Both the position numbers and the translations under genes were made by a program. Below the pieces are notes generated by a model. The model was not told where the DNA came from. It worked only from the letters and a program-made list of their open reading frames with translations, and did not search any database. 9,301 bases of DNA, taken from assembly GCA_030691555.1 (NCBI GenBank), contig JAUYEB010000027.1, positions 1 to 9,301 on the forward strand, in the 5' to 3' direction. Shown piece by piece: positions 6,734-9,301 of this stretch; the first letter of the stretch is position 1; every line of letters begins with the position of its first letter. This stretch comes from Candidatus Bathyarchaeota archaeon (GTDB lineage: Archaea > Thermoproteota > Bathyarchaeia > TCS64).

Positions 6734-6745
6734 ACCCATATACTA
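6734..6745 (+). promoter_or_regulatory. TATA box (leaderless-type promoter) for guaA
   Basis: ACCCATATACTA places a TATA element centred about 26 nt before the guaA ATG at 6767, with a purine-rich AACAAAA just upstream where a BRE would lie. The spacing predicts transcription starting at the A of the start codon. No Shine-Dalgarno is seen before this ATG, consistent with a leaderless message. Confidence 0.6.
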
Positions 6746-6766
6746 ACCCCCGGGTTGTGTTGATCA

Positions 6767-8323
6767 ATGTCCCCCGATCCGCTTCCCGATGGGATAGTGA
6801 TCCTCGACTTCGGCGGCCAGTACTGCCACCTGATAGCCCGCCGCGTCAGGGAGATGAACGTCTACTCCGAGATACTCCCCAGCGACGCATCCCTCGAGGA
6901 GGTGAAGGCGCTCGGCGGAGTGATGGTGATAAAGGGGATAATTCTATCCGGGAGCCCCAGCAGCGTCAACGCCGAGAACCCCCTGAAGCTGGACGAACGC
7001 ATCCTCGACCTGGGGGTCCCCGTTCTCGGCCTCTGCTACGGGCACCAGCTACTTGCCAGTCTGCACGGCGGTGACGTCAGGAAGGGGTCAGTCAGGGAGT
7101 ACGGCTCTAGGACCGCCTTCATCGATAGGCCGGAGCATATCCTTTTGGGAATGCAGATGGAGGAGCCCGTCTGGATGAGCCACGGCGACACCGTCTACAG
7201 CCTGCCCTCGTGCTTCCGGGTCCTCGCCCACACCGACTCGGCGCCCGTCGCAGCGTTCCGCCACGAGGAGAAGCCAATCTACGGACTCCAGTGGCACCCC
7301 GAGGTCAAGCACACCATCCACGGCGACAAGATGCTCACCAACTTCGTCTTCAAGGTCTGCGGGTCCCAGCCAAACTGGCACCCGGCGGACGCCGTCGAGG
7401 AGGGGATCAAGGCAGTCCTCGCCCAGGTCGGTAAGGGGAAGGCAGTAATCGCGCTCAGCGGGGGAGTCGACTCCAGCGTCGCCGCCGCGATCGTAGGCAA
7501 GGCACTCGGCAAGAGGATCATCGCCGTCCACGTCGACCACGGCATGATGCGCCTACACGAGTCGGAGCAGGTCAAGGAGGCGATGGAGAAGGCGGGCGTC
7601 AACGTGAAGGTCGTCGACGCCAAGGACCGCTTCCTGAGGAGACTCAGGGGCGTCACGGACCCCGAGACGAAGAGGAAGATCATAGGCGAGGAGTTCATAC
7701 GCGTCTTCGAGGAGGAGGCGGAGAGGTTCGGCGCCAAGTACCTCGTCCAAGGGACTATCTACCCGGACAGGATAGAGTCGGGCATAACCCGCCACGCCGA
7801 CACCATAAAGACCCACCACAACGTCGGGGGGCTCCCCATCCACATGAACTTCAAGGGGGTCGTGGAGCCGCTGAAGGACCTCTACAAGGACGAGGTGCGC
7901 GCCCTAGGCGAGAAGCTCGAGCTCCCAAGGGAACTAGTCTGGAGGCAGCCCTTCCCCGGCCCCGGCCTCGCCGTCAGGATCGTCGGAGAGATCACCGAGG
8001 AGAAGCTCGAAGCCCTGCGCAGCGCGGACGCCATAGTCACCGATGAGGTTGAGCACAGCGAGATCGCGGGGGTCCCGTGGCAGTACTTCGCCGTCCTCAC
8101 CGACACCAAGAGCACGGGGGTCAAGGGGGACGAGCGCGCCTACGGGTGGACGGTCGCCGTGAGGATCGTGGAGAGCGTCGACGCCATGACCGCCAACTTC
8201 ACGAGGCCCCCATGGGACCTCCTGGAACGTATAAGCACTAGGATCACCAACGGTATCCCCGAGGTCACCAGGGTGGTCTACGACATCACCAACAAGCCGC
8301 CGAGCACCATAGAGTGGGAGTGA
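6767..8323 (+). CDS. guaA: GMP synthase (glutamine-hydrolysing), fused amidotransferase and ATP-PPase
   Basis: This 518-residue enzyme catalyses the last step of guanylate synthesis: XMP, ATP and glutamine give GMP, AMP, pyrophosphate and glutamate. The N-terminal class I glutamine amidotransferase (about residues 8-195) has ILDFGGQYCHLIARR, the nucleophile C90 in GLCYGHQ, and the partners H177 and E179 in QWHPE. The ATP-pyrophosphatase domain (about 207-395) has the PP-loop SGGVDSS (231-237) and GTIYPDRIES (329-338). The C-terminal dimerisation/XMP-binding domain has RQPFPGPGLAVRI (393-405) and ends in the family-typical ITNKPPSTIEWE. Length and motifs match a complete fused enzyme. Several archaea, notably methanogens and Pyrococcus, encode the two activities as separate genes, so the fusion is a lineage hint. 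The ATG at 6767 suits the TATA spacing and places the first conserved strand at residue 10. Archease follows after 1 nt. Confidence 0.98.
   Translation: MSPDPLPDGIVILDFGGQYCHLIARRVREMNVYSEILPSDASLEEVKALGGVMVIKGIILSGSPSSVNAENPLKLDERILDLGVPVLGLCYGHQLLASLHGGDVRKGSVREYGSRTAFIDRPEHILLGMQMEEPVWMSHGDTVYSLPSCFRVLAHTDSAPVAAFRHEEKPIYGLQWHPEVKHTIHGDKMLTNFVFKVCGSQPNWHPADAVEEGIKAVLAQVGKGKAVIALSGGVDSSVAAAIVGKALGKRIIAVHVDHGMMRLHESEQVKEAMEKAGVNVKVVDAKDRFLRRLRGVTDPETKRKIIGEEFIRVFEEEAERFGAKYLVQGTIYPDRIESGITRHADTIKTHHNVGGLPIHMNFKGVVEPLKDLYKDEVRALGEKLELPRELVWRQPFPGPGLAVRIVGEITEEKLEALRSADAIVTDEVEHSEIAGVPWQYFAVLTDTKSTGVKGDERAYGWTVAVRIVESVDAMTANFTRPPWDLLERISTRITNGIPEVTRVVYDITNKPPSTIEWE
8315..8320 (+). promoter_or_regulatory. 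Shine-Dalgarno site inside the guaA end for the archease TTG start
   Basis: GGGAG just before the guaA stop lies four bases upstream of the TTG at 8325. With a one-base gap between genes, this indicates translational coupling, ribosomes finishing guaA re-initiating on archease, and supports the TTG start. Confidence 0.5.
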
Positions 8324-8324
8324 C

Positions 8325-8750
8325 TTGCAGGGATACAGCTACCCCCCCGGCGGCCCTCCCGCCGACCTACTCGTCGAGGGAAGGGGAAGGACCCTCGGCG
8401 AGGCGGTCGCCAACGTCGCCCTCGGCATGCTCAACGCCATCACCCCCCTAGAGGGAATAACCGAGAGGGAGACCTATCGAGCCGAGGCCGAGGGCACCGA
8501 CCTGCAGAGCCTCATACTCAACATCCTGGACGAGATACTCTTCCTAAACGACTCGGAGGGTCTGACGGCGAAGAGCCTCACCGTGGAGATCGACGAGGGG
8601 AGATTCAGGGCTAGCGCCGTGGGACAGGGCGAACGATTCAGCGCCGCCACCCACGAGGTGGGCATCGCGGTGAAAGCCGTGACCTACCACATGATGAAGA
8701 TCGAGAGGACAACCGATGGCTACAGGGTCCAGGTCGTCTTCGATACCTGA
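8325..8750 (+). CDS. Archease (RtcB RNA-ligase cofactor protein)
   Basis: A 141-residue archease, full length for the family. Archease helps RtcB, the tRNA-splicing and RNA-repair ligase, to become guanylylated and turn over. Family features are the N-terminal YSY strand, then GRGRTLGEAVANVALGML, the hydrophobic helix SLILNILDEILFLND, and the signature EVGIAVKAVTYHMM (111-124) followed by the C-terminal strand ending VVFDT. The metal-binding acidic residues expected from characterised archeases appear to be D14 and the penultimate D140. The N-terminal motif is unusual: family members typically have His-Thr-Ala-Asp, here Pro-Pro-Ala-Asp within a Gly/Pro-rich stretch about two residues longer than usual. 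The TTG start is 1 nt after the guaA stop; the next Met (residue 35) would remove the core. rtcB is not in the window. The link with guaA is probably only co-expression, although RtcB uses GTP. Confidence 0.9.
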   Translation: MQGYSYPPGGPPADLLVEGRGRTLGEAVANVALGMLNAITPLEGITERETYRAEAEGTDLQSLILNILDEILFLNDSEGLTAKSLTVEIDEGRFRASAVGQGERFSAATHEVGIAVKAVTYHMMKIERTTDGYRVQVVFDT

Positions 8751-8770
8751 CTTCGCTGCGCGCAAAGGTT

Positions 8771-8811
8771 ATGGTTTTTAATTGGGGTCGATTAGAGGTT
8801 TAATACAGGTG
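8771..8811 (+). promoter_or_regulatory. Promoter and ribosome-binding region for the small membrane protein
   Basis: After archease the 68-nt gap turns A+T-rich. GGTTTTTAATTGG (about 8773-8785) could serve both as T-tract terminator for the guaA-archease message and as TATA element for the next gene, predicting a start near 8804. GGTG (8808-8811) lies seven bases before the ATG at 8819 and fits a Shine-Dalgarno site. Confidence 0.4.
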
Positions 8812-8818
8812 TTATTGA

Positions 8819-9171
8819 ATGGCCTTTGACATCGTATCCATACTAATCAGCATAATCGGGGGAGTGATCATCACGGCCCCCGTCCTGTGGATAGTGGGGA
8901 GAATGCTCGTTGGGGCCACCAACGCGAAGTTCACCGACGCCATCATGATCGTCGTCTTGGGGAGCGTCGCGAGCGCCGTCGTCGGGCTCTTCCTACCGGG
9001 CATCGTCGGCTCAATCGCACAACTGGTCGTCCTCCTCTATCTGATAAAGAAGTACTACGAGTGTGGCTGGGGAAGGCCTTCGCCGTCGCGATCGTCACGG
9101 TCGTGGTATTCGTAATCATAGCCTTCATCCTAAGTCTAGTGGGCTTAAGCCTACTCGGCAGCTTCTACTAG
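8819..9171 (+). pseudogene. Small three- to four-span membrane protein interrupted by a -1 frameshift (uncharacterised)
   Basis: From the ATG at 8819 the protein is strongly hydrophobic for about 84 residues: spans near 4-27, 41-58 and 60-76, a NAKFTDAI loop, then LYLIKKYYECGW. It then turns into a Ser/Arg/Pro-rich tail and stops at 9115. In the frame one base back, membrane-like sequence resumes at once (GKAFAVAIVTVVVFVIIAF...) and ends at TAG 9169-9171 just before a terminator. The junction is the TGGGG run at 9069-9073: one extra G would read W-G-K-A-F and give a continuous 117-residue protein with a further C-terminal span. I therefore read it as one gene with a lost base, either a sequencing or assembly error in a G run, a real mutation, or less likely a recoding site. 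Without repair the product is 98 residues (8819-9115). No function is recognised; similar short proteins occur in uncultured archaea, in my recollection. Confidence 0.65.
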
Positions 9172-9172
9172 A

Positions 9173-9208
9173 ACCCTCTTTTTAAAGGCGTTTTAACGCC
9201 TTTTTTCG
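9173..9208 (+). terminator. Palindromic T-rich terminator between convergent genes
   Basis: A T-tract (9179-9183) is followed by a palindrome, AAAGGCG (9184-9190), a TTTTAA loop, CGCCTTT (9197-9203), and a second T-tract (9201-9206). The near-perfect stem with a U-tract looks like an intrinsic-type terminator for the plus-strand run. The palindrome could also serve the minus-strand gene arriving from the right, though its U-tract in that direction is shorter. Confidence 0.65.
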
Positions 9209-9241
9209 AATTACCGGGTTAGATAGTAACATCATTAGAAC

Positions 9242-9301
9242 CTAGCCCAGCGACTTCAGGACCTTGAGGGCCTCGACCACGTGGGCCTTCATGTCGATCT
9301 G
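9242..9301 (-). CDS. C-terminal end of an unidentified protein, partial
   Basis: The minus strand, entering from the right edge, reads 19 codons (QIDMKAHVVEALKVLKSLG) and a TAG at 9244-9242. The codon use, the amphipathic helix-like content and the position just beyond a convergent terminator fit a genuine gene end. Too little is present to name the family. Confidence 0.6.
   Translation of the reverse strand, partial: QIDMKAHVVEALKVLKSLG

Noticed and set aside
8887..9060. The upstream part of the second open frame over the small membrane protein (Met at 8887)
   Set aside because: Before about 9061 it encodes an Arg/His-rich shadow; only the part after the frameshift is protein-like.
9184..9203. 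Palindrome considered as a recombination or attachment site
   Set aside because: Its place between convergent gene ends, with T-tracts on the plus strand, is fully explained by a terminator, and no integrase or duplicated arm is present.
1..9301. Search by eye for tRNA genes, CRISPR repeats, insertion sequences and toxin-antitoxin pairs
   Set aside because: No cloverleaf-like stretch, regularly spaced repeats, transposase motifs or paired small genes were seen; gaps between genes are short.

Overview
The window looks like a G+C-rich piece of an archaeal chromosome. The archaeal evidence is an archease gene, an N-terminally membrane-anchored family 1 substrate-binding protein with many N-glycosylation sequons, a membrane-anchored winged-helix protein, stand-alone CBS-domain proteins, a DUF2079 membrane protein, heavy use of AGG and ATA codons, TTG and GTG starts, and a TATA-like box about 26 nt before the guaA start (the spacing of a leaderless archaeal transcript). 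A TACK or Bathyarchaeia-type lineage is plausible, but this rests on gene style only and is low confidence.

Layout. From 1 to 5730 everything reads on the minus strand. In transcription order: a LarA-family nickel-pincer racemase/epimerase homologue (5730-4498), a membrane-anchored winged-helix protein (4447-3734), a LivJ-like extracellular substrate-binding protein (3677-2373), a two-CBS-domain protein (2168-1749), and a large DUF2079 multi-membrane-span protein (1674 to beyond base 1). The last has 558 codons in the window and runs off the left edge. From 5868 to 9171 genes read on the plus strand: a four-CBS-domain protein (5868-6692), a fused GMP synthase guaA (6767-8323), an archease starting 1 nt after guaA (8325-8750), and a small hydrophobic protein broken by a one-base frameshift (8819-9171). 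A palindromic T-rich terminator follows. The last 60 bases hold the C-terminal end of a convergent minus-strand gene.

How it fits together. The two halves diverge from a 137-nt A+T-rich region (5731-5867) with a TATA-like element for larA and an inverted repeat that could be an operator. LarA, the winged-helix protein and the binding protein are close enough (50 and 56 nt apart) to be one expression unit for taking up and converting a small organic acid. No permease, ATPase or Lar cofactor-synthesis gene lies in the window, so this is inference. On the plus side, guaA makes GMP and the four-CBS protein upstream has the adenosyl-nucleotide-binding motif in every domain, but a T-tract and a separate guaA promoter suggest the two are transcribed separately. 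Guanylate synthesis and archease (cofactor of the RNA ligase RtcB) are probably only translationally coupled.

I see no mobile element, CRISPR array, tRNA or rRNA. This is mostly ordinary core-genome sequence. The points most worth a second look are the frameshifted membrane protein, the archease lacking the usual His-Thr before its N-terminal Ala-Asp, the LarA homologue of unknown substrate, and the orphan binding protein paired with a membrane-bound DNA-binding protein.
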